DNA of 64,000 nucleotides. Origin: DASRHT01 sp035650355 (GTDB lineage: Bacteria; Chloroflexota; Ktedonobacteria; Ktedonobacterales; Ktedonobacteraceae). How positions within the stretch are numbered: the first letter of the stretch is position 1; each line of letters starts with the position of its first letter. This document shows positions 1 to 8,890 of the stretch, piece by piece. The notes below the pieces were generated by a model. That model ran no database searches, was not told the DNA's origin, and saw only the letters and a program-made list of their open reading frames with translations. The stretch is taken from the NCBI GenBank assembly GCA_035650355.1, contig DASRHT010000029.1, forward strand, positions 62,001 to 126,000, given 5' to 3'. Made by a program: the position numbers and the translations under genes.

Positions 1-249
1 GGCTGTGCTGATATCGATGCCCTCGTAACATTGGAGGCGAATCAGTCGGGTATCCAGGGCTGCGGCCAGAACTTTGGCGACCTCCGTCTTGCCTACTCCT
101 GGTTCACCTTCCAGCAGCAGCGGCTTGCGCCGTTTGAGAGCCAGGTATACCGCTGTCGCCAGGCTGCGGTCCGCTACATAATTGTGGGCAAACATCGCCC
201 GTTGTACATCTTCAATACCTGTAAAGTTTGTCAACAAATCCTGCTCCAA
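1..249 (-). CDS. MoxR-family AAA+ ATPase, N-terminal part (CoxD-like)
   Basis: The reverse strand reads from a TTG codon (complement of 247-249), preceded by a GGAGG about 7 bases upstream, through to the window edge. About 83 residues are visible, with a Walker A motif GEPGVGKT preceded by LLLE, as in MoxR ATPases. MoxR proteins are chaperone-like AAA+ ATPases. The CoxD branch helps mature the active site of molybdenum CO dehydrogenases. It lies downstream of coxS-L-M in the same direction, which fits that role. The C-terminal part, including Walker B and the arginine finger, is outside the window. MoxR is well supported; the CoxD assignment rests on context. Confidence 0.8.
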   Translation of the reverse strand, partial: MEQDLLTNFTGIEDVQRAMFAHNYVADRSLATAVYLALKRRKPLLLEGEPGVGKTEVAKVLAAALDTRLIRLQCYEGIDISTA

Positions 250-368
250 CGGAAGCCTCCCATAACAGACTATGCCACGCCGTACACAAAAAGTAGTACC
301 CTTTATTCTAAGCTATACGAAAGGAAGTTAGCAAGTTGCGTTGCTCTATGGCTCTGCGTCATCAGGCA

Positions 369-1472
369 TTACACCAGGATTTTGCCATCTTTTAAGAAAA
401 GCGTATCATCGACCCAGACCTCCCCTGACGTACGCAGATCGCACACCATATCCCAGTGCAGCGCGGACTGATTGACTCCTCCCGTTTCAGGATAACTGGA
501 GCCCAGCGCCATGTGGATGGTGCCGCCGATTTTCTCGTCGAAGAGGGTATTCCTGATGCTCCGGCTGATCCGCATATTGTTGCCAAAAGCGAATTCGCCC
601 ACGTAGCGCGCGCCCGCGTCAAGTTCGAGCATTTGTAGCAGGAAGTCCTGTCCCTCGCGTGCGCTGGCCTCGACGACTTTCCCCTCCTGGAATACCAGCC
701 TGATGCCATCGACTGCGCGACTCTCGTAGGTCGCGGGAATATCAAAACGAATGGCTCCATTGACGCTGTTCTCAATCGGTCCCGTAAAAAACTCTCCGCT
801 GGGGAAATTGCGTTTGCCATCGCTATTGATAAAGATGCGATTCTCAATCGAGAGCGTCAGATCGGTGCCTTCTCCAATCACGCGTATCTGTTTGTGTCCC
901 ACCAGCCAATCGACCAGTCGCTGCTGCTGCGCTGCCAGGTCCTTCCAGCGCGCGATAGGATCGGGATCATTGAGGAAGCAGGCGTCGAAAACGAATTCTT
1001 CAAAGTCGTGCAGCGACATATTGGCGTCCTGGGCGGAGGCGTGTGTGGGGTAGAGCGTGGTGCTCCAGCGGAAGGCTTTTTCCTGCTCGCGCCTGCGAAA
1101 TGTGCTTGCTATTTCACGCATAGCCTGCCGCCGTTTGGATGCCTGTGCAGGATCGATGCCGCTCATCGCTTTCGTATTACTTCTCGCCCCGATTCTCAGC
1201 CGGGCGGTTGCTTTCTCTGCGAGCAGTTGGTCAATGGGAGACGGTGTTACCAGTTGTGTCTCGTTGCCTTCGCGCAGCAGGATCTCGTCGAGGGCCTCCA
1301 GGTCAATCACCGGTATCGGCTGCGCCCCCATATGCAGAGCCTCGCGGTATAGGGCTTCAATGAGCGGAGCAGCGAGTGGTGTGCTATAAATGGCGAAAAT
1401 ATCTCCTGGCTTGAGATACAGGCAATAATGGACCAGCGTATGCGCCCAGCGCTCTATGCGGATATCGTGCAT
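369..1472 (-). CDS. M29 family aminopeptidase (aminopeptidase T-like)
   Basis: Start chosen at MHDIRIERW (complement of 1470-1472), which has an AAAGGA site upstream; an extra in-frame ATG 51 bases earlier lacks one. The protein is about 367 residues, normal for the M29 metallo-aminopeptidases. The C-terminal half holds the family's metal-ligand neighbourhoods: GEGTDLTL, FPSGEFFTGP, EFAFGNN, HMALGSSYPETGG and HWDMVCDL. These enzymes release N-terminal residues from peptides using two divalent metals, in the cytoplasm. It sits between the cox structural genes and moxR, but a perfect hairpin at 1515-1561 separates it from coxM, so it may be a separate transcript. Its link to CO dehydrogenase is unexplained. 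Confidence 0.88.
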   Translation of the reverse strand: MHDIRIERWAHTLVHYCLYLKPGDIFAIYSTPLAAPLIEALYREALHMGAQPIPVIDLEALDEILLREGNETQLVTPSPIDQLLAEKATARLRIGARSNTKAMSGIDPAQASKRRQAMREIASTFRRREQEKAFRWSTTLYPTHASAQDANMSLHDFEEFVFDACFLNDPDPIARWKDLAAQQQRLVDWLVGHKQIRVIGEGTDLTLSIENRIFINSDGKRNFPSGEFFTGPIENSVNGAIRFDIPATYESRAVDGIRLVFQEGKVVEASAREGQDFLLQMLELDAGARYVGEFAFGNNMRISRSIRNTLFDEKIGGTIHMALGSSYPETGGVNQSALHWDMVCDLRTSGEVWVDDTLFLKDGKILV

Positions 1473-1514
1473 GTCTATTTCCTTTGAGTTTGAGTGAGAG
1501 GCGTATAATGCGAC

Positions 1515-1561
1515 AGAAATCATGCAAGTACGCTTGTTACGGGCGTACTTGCATGATTTCT
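1515..1561. terminator. Perfect 19-bp inverted repeat between coxM and the peptidase gene
   Basis: Arms 1515-1533 and 1543-1561 are perfect reverse complements around a 9-base loop. Each outer end is AGAAAT/ATTTCT, with no long T-run, so it is either a weak intrinsic terminator for the leftward coxS-L-M transcript or an mRNA-stabilising hairpin. Confidence 0.55.
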
Positions 1562-1600
1562 TACATGCTACAAACAGGTCTTAATCAGGGCTAACGATAG

Positions 1601-2467
1601 TTATGCTCGTTCGAGCGCGCGGGTGATGGCGCGGCGTGTGACCACCGTAGTCATCTGGCGGCGATACTCTTTCGAGCCGTGAATGTCGGCCACAATTTCC
1701 AGCCCATCGGCGGCGTGGCTGGCTGCTTCCGCGATGGTTGCCTCGTCGAGCTTCTTGCCCACGAGAGCCGCTTCCACAGTTTTTGCGCGCGCCGTCTGCA
1801 TTGCAGCGCCGGTGATCGCGATTCCTGCTGCCGTGCAGGTGCCGTCGGGGCCGAGCGTAATAGTGGCGGCGCATCCCGCGACGGCATAATGGGACGCTTT
1901 ATTCGCCAGCTTCTCGTAGGCGCTGCCCATCTTACCGGACGGCGTGGCGAAGCGAACCTCAAGCACGATTTCGTTTGCAGCCAGAGCCGTGCTGAAGGTG
2001 CCGGTAATGAAATCGTCGGCTGAGATCGTACGTTTGCCGTTGGGTCCCTGTACGACGATCTCGCCGCGCAGCGCCAGCACCACGCCGGGCATATCGGAGG
2101 CGGGATCGGCGTGCGCCATGCTGCCGCCAATAGTGCCACGGTTGCGCACCTGCTGGTCTGCGATCAGCGAGGCCGTTTCTGGTAGCACCGGGAGTTGGCG
2201 ACGCAGCAGGTCGGAACGCTCGATGGCGGTATAGGTTGTCATCGCACCGATAACAATCTTCCCATTCTCCTCGCGGATATAGGATAGCCCGCTGATGCGA
2301 CCGATATCCACGAGATGGCCGGGCTGGGACAGGCGCAGCTTCATGGCTGGTATCAGGCTATGACCGCCCGCCAACACTTTGGCTTCGTCGCCGTATTGTT
2401 GCAGCAGCGTGATGGCCTCATCCACTGTCGCGGCGCGATGGTAATCGAATGCTGCGGGTACAGACAT
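1601..2467 (-). CDS. coxM: CO dehydrogenase-type medium subunit, FAD-binding (CoxM)
   Basis: A 288-residue flavoprotein subunit of the molybdenum hydroxylase family. The FAD-binding signatures are AGGHSLIPAMKLRL near residue 34 and RNRGTIGGSMAHADP near residue 110, typical of CoxM/XdhB. Electrons from the molybdenum subunit pass through the two iron-sulfur clusters of CoxS to this FAD. The start has GAGGAG upstream. The gene follows coxL by about 50 bp, so coxS-coxL-coxM is one leftward operon. That gene order is the usual one for form II enzymes; classical form I clusters run M-S-L. Confidence 0.93.
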   Translation of the reverse strand: MSVPAAFDYHRAATVDEAITLLQQYGDEAKVLAGGHSLIPAMKLRLSQPGHLVDIGRISGLSYIREENGKIVIGAMTTYTAIERSDLLRRQLPVLPETASLIADQQVRNRGTIGGSMAHADPASDMPGVVLALRGEIVVQGPNGKRTISADDFITGTFSTALAANEIVLEVRFATPSGKMGSAYEKLANKASHYAVAGCAATITLGPDGTCTAAGIAITGAAMQTARAKTVEAALVGKKLDEATIAEAASHAADGLEIVADIHGSKEYRRQMTTVVTRRAITRALERA

Positions 2468-2516
2468 GATATTTTCTCCTCTTCACCGTCAACTGTATCT
2501 AAAACCAGCGTAAGCG

Positions 2517-4850
2517 TTACTTCTGGTTGATGATCTTCCACAATTTTTCCGCCTTGAACGGCATATCGACGTGAGCAACGCCCAGGGCATCCGCGACCGC
2601 AGCAGCAACCGCCGGGGTTGAGCCGATAGTGCCAGCCTCACCGATGCCTTTCACGCCAAGCGGGTTGACCGTAGTCAACGTGACGGTGTGGTCAAGCTCG
2701 TAAAGGGGCAGCTCTTTGGCGATTGGCATGGCGTAGTCCATTAGCGTGGCGGTCAGTAGTTGACCATCTTCGCCGTAGACGACTTCTTCGCACATTGCCT
2801 GGCCGATGCCTTGCGCGATACCGCCATGCACCTGGCCCTGGACAATCATCGGGTTGATCTGCCGCCCGCAGTCATCGACGGCCACAAAGCGCGTGATCTT
2901 GGCCTCACCCGTCCCCTTGTCAACTTCAACCACACAAATGTGTGTGCCGAAGGGGAAGACGCACGCTTCAGGCTCGAAGAAGACGGTGGTTTCCAGTCCG
3001 GGTTCGATGCCTGGGGCCAGGGTATTGGAAAGGTTGGCGGCGGTGGCGACTTCAGTAAAGGTGACAGATTTCTGCGGCGTGCCGGCGACCGAGAACTTGC
3101 CATCTTCCAGATTGATGTCGGAGGGGCTGGCCTCCAGCATATGGGCCGCGATCTGCTTCATCTTCTCCTTGAGGCGCTGCACTCCATTGAAGACGGCGGA
3201 GCCACCGACGGCGGTGGTGCGACTGCCGTAGGTACCGCGTCCCTCGGGCGTGGAGTCGGTGTCGCCGTGCATAATCAGAATGTTTTCAATCGGAATGCTG
3301 AACTCTTCCGCCACAATCTGGGCGAAGGTCGTTTCTTCTCCCTGGCCATGCGGGGAGGAGCCGGTGTAGACCATCACGGTACCGCTCTGCTCGACGCGGA
3401 TGCGCGCGCTCTCATAGAGACCAACGGGTGCGCTACCCTTAGGGCCGAACCCGCAAATCTCAATGTAGGAGGAGATGCCGATGCCCATCAGCTTCCCTTC
3501 AGCACGTTTGCGGGCCTGTTCGGCGCGCAGGTTCTGGTAATCGATGATCGCCATCGCTTTTTCCAGCGCAGGCTGGTAATTGCCCGTATCATAGATTGCC
3601 CCGGCGGCTGACTTGTAGGGGAACTGGTCCGGCTGAATAAAGTTGATTTTGCGGATCTCCGTCGGATCTTTGCCCAGCTCAAATGCTACCAGGTCTACGG
3701 CACGCTCGATGACATAGGTCGCTTCGGGGCGTCCTGCGCCGCGATAAGCGTCGGTAGGCGCTTTATTGGTGAAAACAATATCTGCGCTCAAATGTACTGC
3801 TGGAATATCGTAAGAGCCGCAAGAAACAGGGAAGCCGAAGGCGATCATGATCACGTCGGTGAAGATCTGGCAATAGGAGCCGAGATCCGATATGCCATGC
3901 ACCTTGAGGCCGGTCACTTTGCCTTCTTTTGTCGCGGCAATTTCGATATAGTCAACCTGGTCGCGTCCGTGAATAGTTGCGGCGAGATTCTCGCTTCTAT
4001 CTTCGATCCACTTCACAGGCCGCCCTGTTTGCATGGTAGCGAACGCGGCCACCATTTCTTCAGGGTAAATGTTGAGCTTGGCGCCGAAGCCGCCGCCCAC
4101 TTCCGGCACAATGACGCGTACCTGGTGCTGGGGAAGCCCGACCAACGCCGACAGGATATTGCGTAGCAGGTGTGGAATCTGCGAAGAACTCCAGACGGTG
4201 AGCGTCTTGTCTGATTTGCGGAACTCCGCGACGACGCCGCGCGTCTCCATCGAGGCGGGAGCGAGTCGCTGGTTGACCAGGCGCGCCTTCGCGACAATGC
4301 CGCCACCGGCTTTCGTCTGCTCAAAGATCTTATCAATATCGTCGGTTGGTGGATGCATGCTGAAGGCGACGTTGGTGCCGAACTGCTCATACAGGAGCGG
4401 CGCGCCTGGCTGCATGGCTTTCTCTACATCAACGATAGCGGGCAGAGGCTCATAATCGACCTCGATCAAATCGAGGGCATCGCGTGCGACATAGGGAGTG
4501 TCCGCGATAACGGCAGCCACCGGATCGCCGTAGAAGCGCACCTTGCCCTCGGCAAGCGGGCCGCGGCCTCCCATCCCTTCGGCAATGTGCCCCAACGGCA
4601 CAGCGATAGCGATATTGCCCACCTTCCCTTTCAGGTCGTCGGCTGTATAAACGGCAACCACGCCGGGAAGTTTGCGGGCCGCGTCGGTTTTGATGCTGTT
4701 GATGCGGGCGTGACCGTAGGGACTACGCAGCACTGCCATGTGGAGCATGCCGAGGAGTTTGATATCATCAACGTATGTTGCCTGGCCCGTAATGAGTCGG
4801 GGGTCTTCACGCCGCTTGATGGGCGTGCCGACCATAGCTGCAATACCCAT
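2517..4850 (-). CDS. coxL: Molybdopterin large subunit of a form II CO dehydrogenase-like enzyme (CoxL)
   Basis: A 777-residue aldehyde oxidase/xanthine dehydrogenase-type catalytic subunit. It binds the molybdenum cytosine dinucleotide cofactor. The active-site loop near residue 370 reads AYRGAGR, the form II signature; true high-activity CO dehydrogenases (form I) carry AYxCSFR. The catalytic glutamate lies in GIGEAGTIGSTPA near residue 740, and PEVGGGFGAKLN is the conserved cofactor loop. The cysteine that carries the Mo-Cu site in form I is absent from this loop, so the substrate may not be CO; purine, aldehyde or heterocycle hydroxylation is possible. It is co-transcribed with the iron-sulfur and FAD subunits on either side. 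Confidence 0.93.
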   Translation of the reverse strand: MGIAAMVGTPIKRREDPRLITGQATYVDDIKLLGMLHMAVLRSPYGHARINSIKTDAARKLPGVVAVYTADDLKGKVGNIAIAVPLGHIAEGMGGRGPLAEGKVRFYGDPVAAVIADTPYVARDALDLIEVDYEPLPAIVDVEKAMQPGAPLLYEQFGTNVAFSMHPPTDDIDKIFEQTKAGGGIVAKARLVNQRLAPASMETRGVVAEFRKSDKTLTVWSSSQIPHLLRNILSALVGLPQHQVRVIVPEVGGGFGAKLNIYPEEMVAAFATMQTGRPVKWIEDRSENLAATIHGRDQVDYIEIAATKEGKVTGLKVHGISDLGSYCQIFTDVIMIAFGFPVSCGSYDIPAVHLSADIVFTNKAPTDAYRGAGRPEATYVIERAVDLVAFELGKDPTEIRKINFIQPDQFPYKSAAGAIYDTGNYQPALEKAMAIIDYQNLRAEQARKRAEGKLMGIGISSYIEICGFGPKGSAPVGLYESARIRVEQSGTVMVYTGSSPHGQGEETTFAQIVAEEFSIPIENILIMHGDTDSTPEGRGTYGSRTTAVGGSAVFNGVQRLKEKMKQIAAHMLEASPSDINLEDGKFSVAGTPQKSVTFTEVATAANLSNTLAPGIEPGLETTVFFEPEACVFPFGTHICVVEVDKGTGEAKITRFVAVDDCGRQINPMIVQGQVHGGIAQGIGQAMCEEVVYGEDGQLLTATLMDYAMPIAKELPLYELDHTVTLTTVNPLGVKGIGEAGTIGSTPAVAAAVADALGVAHVDMPFKAEKLWKIINQK

Positions 4851-4935
4851 AAATATGCATGTCCTTTCTCAGTAGATGAGAAACGAAACGAAAGCAGTAA
4901 GAACGTCGGGTTGGCTGCTTCCATGCAGGCTGAGA

Positions 4936-5442
4936 TTAATCTCCGGCGCTCACAGGCTCGGTTTTGCCGGTGCGCATCTGTTCGGCAGCAAACTGGACGG
5001 CGCTCACGATATTCTGATAACCGGTGCAGCGACAGATGTTGCCTTCGAGACCTTTGCGAATCTCAGCTTCGGTCGGGTTGGGGTTATGCTTGAGCAGCTG
5101 GTAAGAGGCCATAATCATGCCCGGTGTGCAGAAACCACACTGCAAGCCATGCTTTTCCCAGAAGCCTACCTGGATCGGGTGCAGGTTGCCTTCGGTAGCC
5201 AGTCCCTCAATGGTGGTGACTTCACAACCATCGGCCTGGACGGCAAGAACGGTGCAGGATTTTACTGCTTCGCCATTAAGCAGCACCACACATGCTCCAC
5301 ACTGAGAAGTGTTGCACCCGACATGGGTACCTGTAAGATCTAACACCTCTCGCAAATAATGGACTAACAACATGCGCGGCTCGACCTCAGAACGGTGCTC
5401 CTGACCATTCACGGTCACGGTAATTGCGCGCTTCATCGACAT
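4936..5442 (-). CDS. coxS: 2x[2Fe-2S] small subunit of the CoxL-type hydroxylase (CoxS)
   Basis: Start placed at MSMKRAITVTVNG (complement of 5440-5442), 8 bases after a GGAGG; the longer reading adds 25 residues with no homology and no site. The protein is about 168 residues, normal for the family. The N-terminal half has the plant-type ferredoxin cluster motif CNTSQCGACVVLLNG plus a later Cys. The C-terminal half has CGFCTPGM and GNICRCTGYQNIV for the second cluster. It shuttles electrons from the molybdenum site of CoxL to the FAD of CoxM. It is the first gene of the operon, so the operon promoter should lie in 5443-5600. Confidence 0.94.
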   Translation of the reverse strand: MSMKRAITVTVNGQEHRSEVEPRMLLVHYLREVLDLTGTHVGCNTSQCGACVVLLNGEAVKSCTVLAVQADGCEVTTIEGLATEGNLHPIQVGFWEKHGLQCGFCTPGMIMASYQLLKHNPNPTEAEIRKGLEGNICRCTGYQNIVSAVQFAAEQMRTGKTEPVSAGD

Positions 5443-5599
5443 TGATGGTACCTCCATCTCACTGGTCGCGTTGCCACTTATGAAAAATAGGTAGTGAACG
5501 CGATAATGCATTTTCATCCGGTGTACGTTCGGGATATGTTTGTGCGGGTCGTGGACCCTTAGGGATAGAATACCTAGCTTTAGTCTACACTACCAGCCT

Positions 5600-5800
5600 A
5601 GAGGATTTCCACTCCTTTCCTTTAGCATTGGAATGATGAAGCTGTGTTTATTGGTTGCGGAGGTAGCCTGTACGCTACCTGGGTGGAAGAGTAATGCACT
5701 ATTTCCCTCCCTCCAAAGCTATCAAGGAAGCCGAATCGCTTTGGCGCCTTAAACTCTGGTGGAAAAGGCGAGTGACACACTCATTAATCAATCACCCTCA
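5600..5800 (-). ncRNA. Probable omegaRNA / right-end region of the TnpB element
   Basis: The 3' end of tnpB and the non-coding stretch after it are where guide RNAs of TnpB elements are made. This stretch holds a clear hairpin, AGGTAGC/GCTACCT with a 6-base loop at 5661-5680, and further GC-rich pairing potential near 5735-5770. The exact element end and guide boundary are not recognisable by eye; the limits given are approximate. The call rests on family knowledge and position, not on a matched covariance model. Confidence 0.4.
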
Positions 5801-7149
5801 GTCTTGGACCTAAGGCTTCTTACCTCTGGACTCCACCGCAATTCGGCATACCTTCGCAGGCGTGCCGCTTTGGCTTCACGGTCCGAGGCATCAGGGGCCA
5901 TTGATAAGAGCCCTGTCGTGCTCCAATCTTGTCGGAGCACGAGCGTTCGCATCACCACGTTTCTCGCCCCAACGAGATCCGCATGCAGTGTATAATAGCA
6001 CTGTTGACACACAAAGAGCAACCCCTTGTTCGGGCGGTTCTCATCGGCTGTATACCCACACCTGGGACAGCCCTTTGACGTATAATCCGCATCGACTTTG
6101 ACCGCAAATGAACCGGATAGCGCGGCTTTATAGCTGATGAGCGTATGCAGTTCGGCAAAGGACCACTGCGAATAGACCCTATTTGACTTACGCGCCTTTG
6201 GCGTGACGCGTTCAAAGCCTTTGCCGTTTTTCTTGCGCTTGCGCTTCCGGCGACGGGTGCGATCTCGAATATCGGTCAACTGTTCCAGTCCGATGAGTGC
6301 CTGGGAATGCTCTTGGATGATCTGGGTGGCAATCTGGTGATTGGCTTGCATTTTCAACCGTCTCTCTCGCTGCCCGATGCGCTTCATCCGTCGTTTCGCG
6401 CCGCGAGTGCCTTTCTTCTGCAAGCGTTTGCGCAACCGCGCATAATGGTTGGCTTTGTGTCGTACGCGTTTGCCTGAGTAAAAGGTCGCCTTGCCTGCCG
6501 CCGTGGAGGTCACCGCGAGATAGCGCACGCCCACATCGACGCCGACGGTCTCGGTCAGATCGTCACAGGTCGGGTCAGGCAAGGTGATCTCTAGAGATGC
6601 AAGCAGATAGAACTGTTTTTTGGGGTGGTCGTACCAGAGCTTGGCATCGCCGATCTGGGCGATGGAGGCTCCCTGTTGAATGAGCAGCAGATGCTTGAAA
6701 TAGCCCTGATAGGGCAGACTGATACGCCCGTTCAGGGTCCTGAGGCTCACCTGCTGCTCGCACTGAAAGGTATAATCACGCTCATAGGTATACTGCACCG
6801 TGGGAGAGCTATAGTGCGGGGGCTTGTCCAGCCCTTTGAAGCGTTTCTTCGTGATCTTCATGCGCAGGTGCTCTCGATTGTTGAGCAGCTTGGTCCACAA
6901 GCCCTTGTACGTCGCGGCCACCTGCCGTTCCACGCTACAGGCCAGTTGCGAGGGCAGATGGTAGCGCATGCGCAGTTCTGCATACATGCCTTTGTGGAGC
7001 TTGGTCACACTACTGGTTTTCCCGTGGGTAAAGGCGTACTGACTCACCGCATTGAGGCCATCACGATAGGCCAGTTGCGTCTCGCGTAACGCACGATGCT
7101 GCTCGTTTGTGGTGATCAGCTTGAGTTTGGCGCTGATGATCTGCTTCAT
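5788..7149 (-). CDS. tnpB: Solitary TnpB, IS1341-type RNA-guided endonuclease
   Basis: A 453-residue protein of the IS200/IS605 OrfB (TnpB) family, which uses an RNA from the element's own end to cut matching DNA. All three RuvC catalytic segments look intact: VGVDVGVRYLAV (Asp), IGLEQLTDI (Glu) and HADLVGARNV (Asp). The zinc ribbon between the last two has CPRCG and CQQC. A basic RRRKRKRKK stretch follows motif II. The C-terminal tail WSTTGLLS...ARLRRYAELRWSPE matches the usual tail of IS1341-type proteins. No tnpA transposase is nearby, so mobility would need one in trans. It sits between the cox operon and an unrelated gene, with a hairpin at 7166-7202 just upstream. Confidence 0.93.
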   Translation of the reverse strand: MKQIISAKLKLITTNEQHRALRETQLAYRDGLNAVSQYAFTHGKTSSVTKLHKGMYAELRMRYHLPSQLACSVERQVAATYKGLWTKLLNNREHLRMKITKKRFKGLDKPPHYSSPTVQYTYERDYTFQCEQQVSLRTLNGRISLPYQGYFKHLLLIQQGASIAQIGDAKLWYDHPKKQFYLLASLEITLPDPTCDDLTETVGVDVGVRYLAVTSTAAGKATFYSGKRVRHKANHYARLRKRLQKKGTRGAKRRMKRIGQRERRLKMQANHQIATQIIQEHSQALIGLEQLTDIRDRTRRRKRKRKKNGKGFERVTPKARKSNRVYSQWSFAELHTLISYKAALSGSFAVKVDADYTSKGCPRCGYTADENRPNKGLLFVCQQCYYTLHADLVGARNVVMRTLVLRQDWSTTGLLSMAPDASDREAKAARLRRYAELRWSPEVRSLRSKTEGD

Positions 7150-7165
7150 ATCGTTGGTCCTTCAA

Positions 7166-7202
7166 CCAGTGAGGAGAGGAGTTATTGTGCTCTCCTCACT
7201 GG
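7166..7202. repeat. Hairpin at the upstream edge of the tnpB element
   Basis: CCAGTGAGGAGAG (7166-7178) and its exact reverse complement (7190-7202) flank an 11-base loop. It lies 17 bp upstream of tnpB and 20 bp from the stop of the next gene. It could be the left-end hairpin of the element or the terminator of the leftward gene at 7222-7851. Confidence 0.55.
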
Positions 7203-7221
7203 ATTCTCCCTCGTCACATTC

Positions 7222-7851
7222 CTAGACCTGCTCAGAGATCGCTTGCACCATGAACCGATGCCCGATGATGCTCACATCCTGCACCTCTTCAACGCCCCAC
7301 TTGCGGCATTCCTCGCGCCATGCCTGCTGCTCCTCTGCCGTTTCAGGGAAGAGCGCGCCGCTGAGTTCCCCTAGCAGGCTGCCTAACACATGGTTCCAGG
7401 TGCCTGCTGCTTCGGACTGCTTCCAGTGGGAAGCCTCACGGACGATATCGTGTAGGAGTTCAAGCACGCTCTGGTCGCTATGGCGGTACGGAGCGTCAGG
7501 TTCATGAAAGCAGGCGGCACGGCCAAGCTGATAGCCGGCCTGGGGATGATCGAAGCAGATGAGGGCGCGCACCTCTGGACGAAGTTGGCTGGTTTGCGGA
7601 GAGAGGACTGCACCATGATACATGCCGAGGTAAAAGCCGATGTGATCTCGCCAATAGGGGTCTTGTTGCTCGAAGTAGCGTTGCCGGTGATATCGTGCAA
7701 GATTGGTGATGAGATAGCGCACGGAGAGCGGGCCGTGGCCCTGCTCGTCTCCGTACATGCTCCACCAGACGCCGCGCTCGTAGTGTTCGGCAAAGGCGGA
7801 ACACTCGATATCCAGAAGTGGACGGACGGTGGGTTTACTGCTGGTTACCAT
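7222..7851 (-). CDS. Hypothetical protein, about 209 residues
   Basis: Not recognised. Start taken at MVTSSKPTV (complement of 7849-7851) because the upstream 27 residues of the open frame do not look conserved. The protein is soluble and rich in Trp, His and Tyr. It includes the segments RYHRQRYFEQQDPYWRDH and HSDQSVLELLHDIVREA, and its C-terminus has alternating hydrophobic residues (VSIIGHRFMVQAI). No signal peptide, membrane segment or nucleotide-binding motif is visible. It reads leftward toward tnpB and away from the lipoprotein gene at 7953. Confidence 0.6.
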   Translation of the reverse strand: MVTSSKPTVRPLLDIECSAFAEHYERGVWWSMYGDEQGHGPLSVRYLITNLARYHRQRYFEQQDPYWRDHIGFYLGMYHGAVLSPQTSQLRPEVRALICFDHPQAGYQLGRAACFHEPDAPYRHSDQSVLELLHDIVREASHWKQSEAAGTWNHVLGSLLGELSGALFPETAEEQQAWREECRKWGVEEVQDVSIIGHRFMVQAISEQV

Positions 7852-7952
7852 AAAGCAAGCATCCTTTGCAATTTCTGTGAAGGCCGCCTTGCCTCTACTT
7901 GAAAGGTAGGGGTATCTGGCGAACCTTCTCATGAAAATGGTATTTGCTGTGC

Positions 7953-8627
7953 TTATTGTCCCGGCGTGGGTGATTTTCCTGGTCTGGGAGTGGTGGTTGG
8001 CGTACCCTCTGGCGTGCCGGTTGCAGTCGGGGTATCGGTCGGCGTGCCGGTTGGCGTTGCAGAAGCGTTGGCGGTCGGCGAAGCAAGAATCAGCGTGAAA
8101 AAGGCCGCCCGCGCCCCATCGACCACGCAGGGCGTCAGGCCCGCTTTGGTAAATGTCACTGTGACCAGGGTGGATCTATTGACGGCGCTGGCCTTATCGC
8201 CAGCCGGGACCGAGAAGACGGCCAGGCCATCGGGTGTGGTGGTGGCTGAAAGTGTGCTGGTGGTGCCATCGGGCCATTGCACCACGGCTGTGGCCGCTGC
8301 GCCATCCACCCCTTCGGGATTACCATTGACATTGTGCGTAAACTTGGCGTATACCCCTACGACTGTATTGGGATTAAAGCCCGGCGATGTCTGGGTCGCC
8401 CAGGCCCCGCACCAGTAATCCGGCAGTGGTGGCGTTGGCGAGCTATTGGTGCCGATGAGGATGGTCACGGTGGGCACCGGACCAGCGAGGTTGGCTACAT
8501 TACCATCGGTGCCTCCGCAGGCGACGACGAGCACGCTAAGTAGAAAGAGCAAAAATAGAGCCCCGCATTTTATATAAAAAGAACGTGTTGGTCGTGTAAC
8601 GGGGCCTGTTTCCGGTTGTGGCTGCAT
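7953..8627 (-). CDS. Secreted lipoprotein with Pro/Thr-rich tail
   Basis: Start placed at MQPQPETGP (complement of 8625-8627). A hydrophobic stretch ends in a lipobox VLVVAC, with the lipidated cysteine near residue 37, so the mature protein should be membrane-anchored on the outer face. The middle resembles an immunoglobulin-like bacterial surface domain of beta strands (GVYAKFTHNVNG, AVVQWPDGTTS, TLVTVTFTKAG). The last 40 residues are a degenerate (P)TGTPTxTPT repeat, a flexible wall-spanning linker type common in Chloroflexota. Function unknown. No operon partner is obvious. Confidence 0.75.
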   Translation of the reverse strand: MQPQPETGPVTRPTRSFYIKCGALFLLFLLSVLVVACGGTDGNVANLAGPVPTVTILIGTNSSPTPPLPDYWCGAWATQTSPGFNPNTVVGVYAKFTHNVNGNPEGVDGAAATAVVQWPDGTTSTLSATTTPDGLAVFSVPAGDKASAVNRSTLVTVTFTKAGLTPCVVDGARAAFFTLILASPTANASATPTGTPTDTPTATGTPEGTPTTTPRPGKSPTPGQ

Positions 8628-8806
8628 CGATTTTCTATTACCTTTATTATCTTCCACGTTAAGAGTACTCCTTCCTGGACGAGTATAGCACACTCCATCG
8701 GCGCACTCCCAACGCCTCCGCTATCGCTGCCAAGAAAGTACTATCTGGGGTGGAGAGATATAAGATGATACTTTTAGTGTGCCTGGTTCTCAGCGGGGCA
8801 TAGCAG

Positions 8807-8861
8807 AAGGGGTTGTGGCTGCGAAACCATTATTCCAGTCGTCTCGCAGCCACAACCCCTT
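8807..8861 (-). terminator. 18-bp stem hairpin downstream of the cupredoxin gene
   Basis: Arms 8807-8824 and 8844-8861 (AAGGGGTTGTGGCTGCGA and its exact complement) enclose 19 bases. It lies about 30 bp beyond the stop of the leftward gene at 8891 and is a plausible terminator, although no strong T-run follows. Confidence 0.6.
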
Positions 8862-8890
8862 TGATCAAATGTGACCTTATAGAACCGGCG

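Noticed and set aside
31..471. Long rightward open frame over the MoxR gene start
   Set aside because: It is antisense to the MoxR reading frame, whose Walker A motif is clear, and its product has no protein-like pattern.
2760..3611. 283-codon rightward frame inside coxL
   Set aside because: It is antisense to a well-conserved catalytic subunit; high-GC codon bias leaves such frames open.
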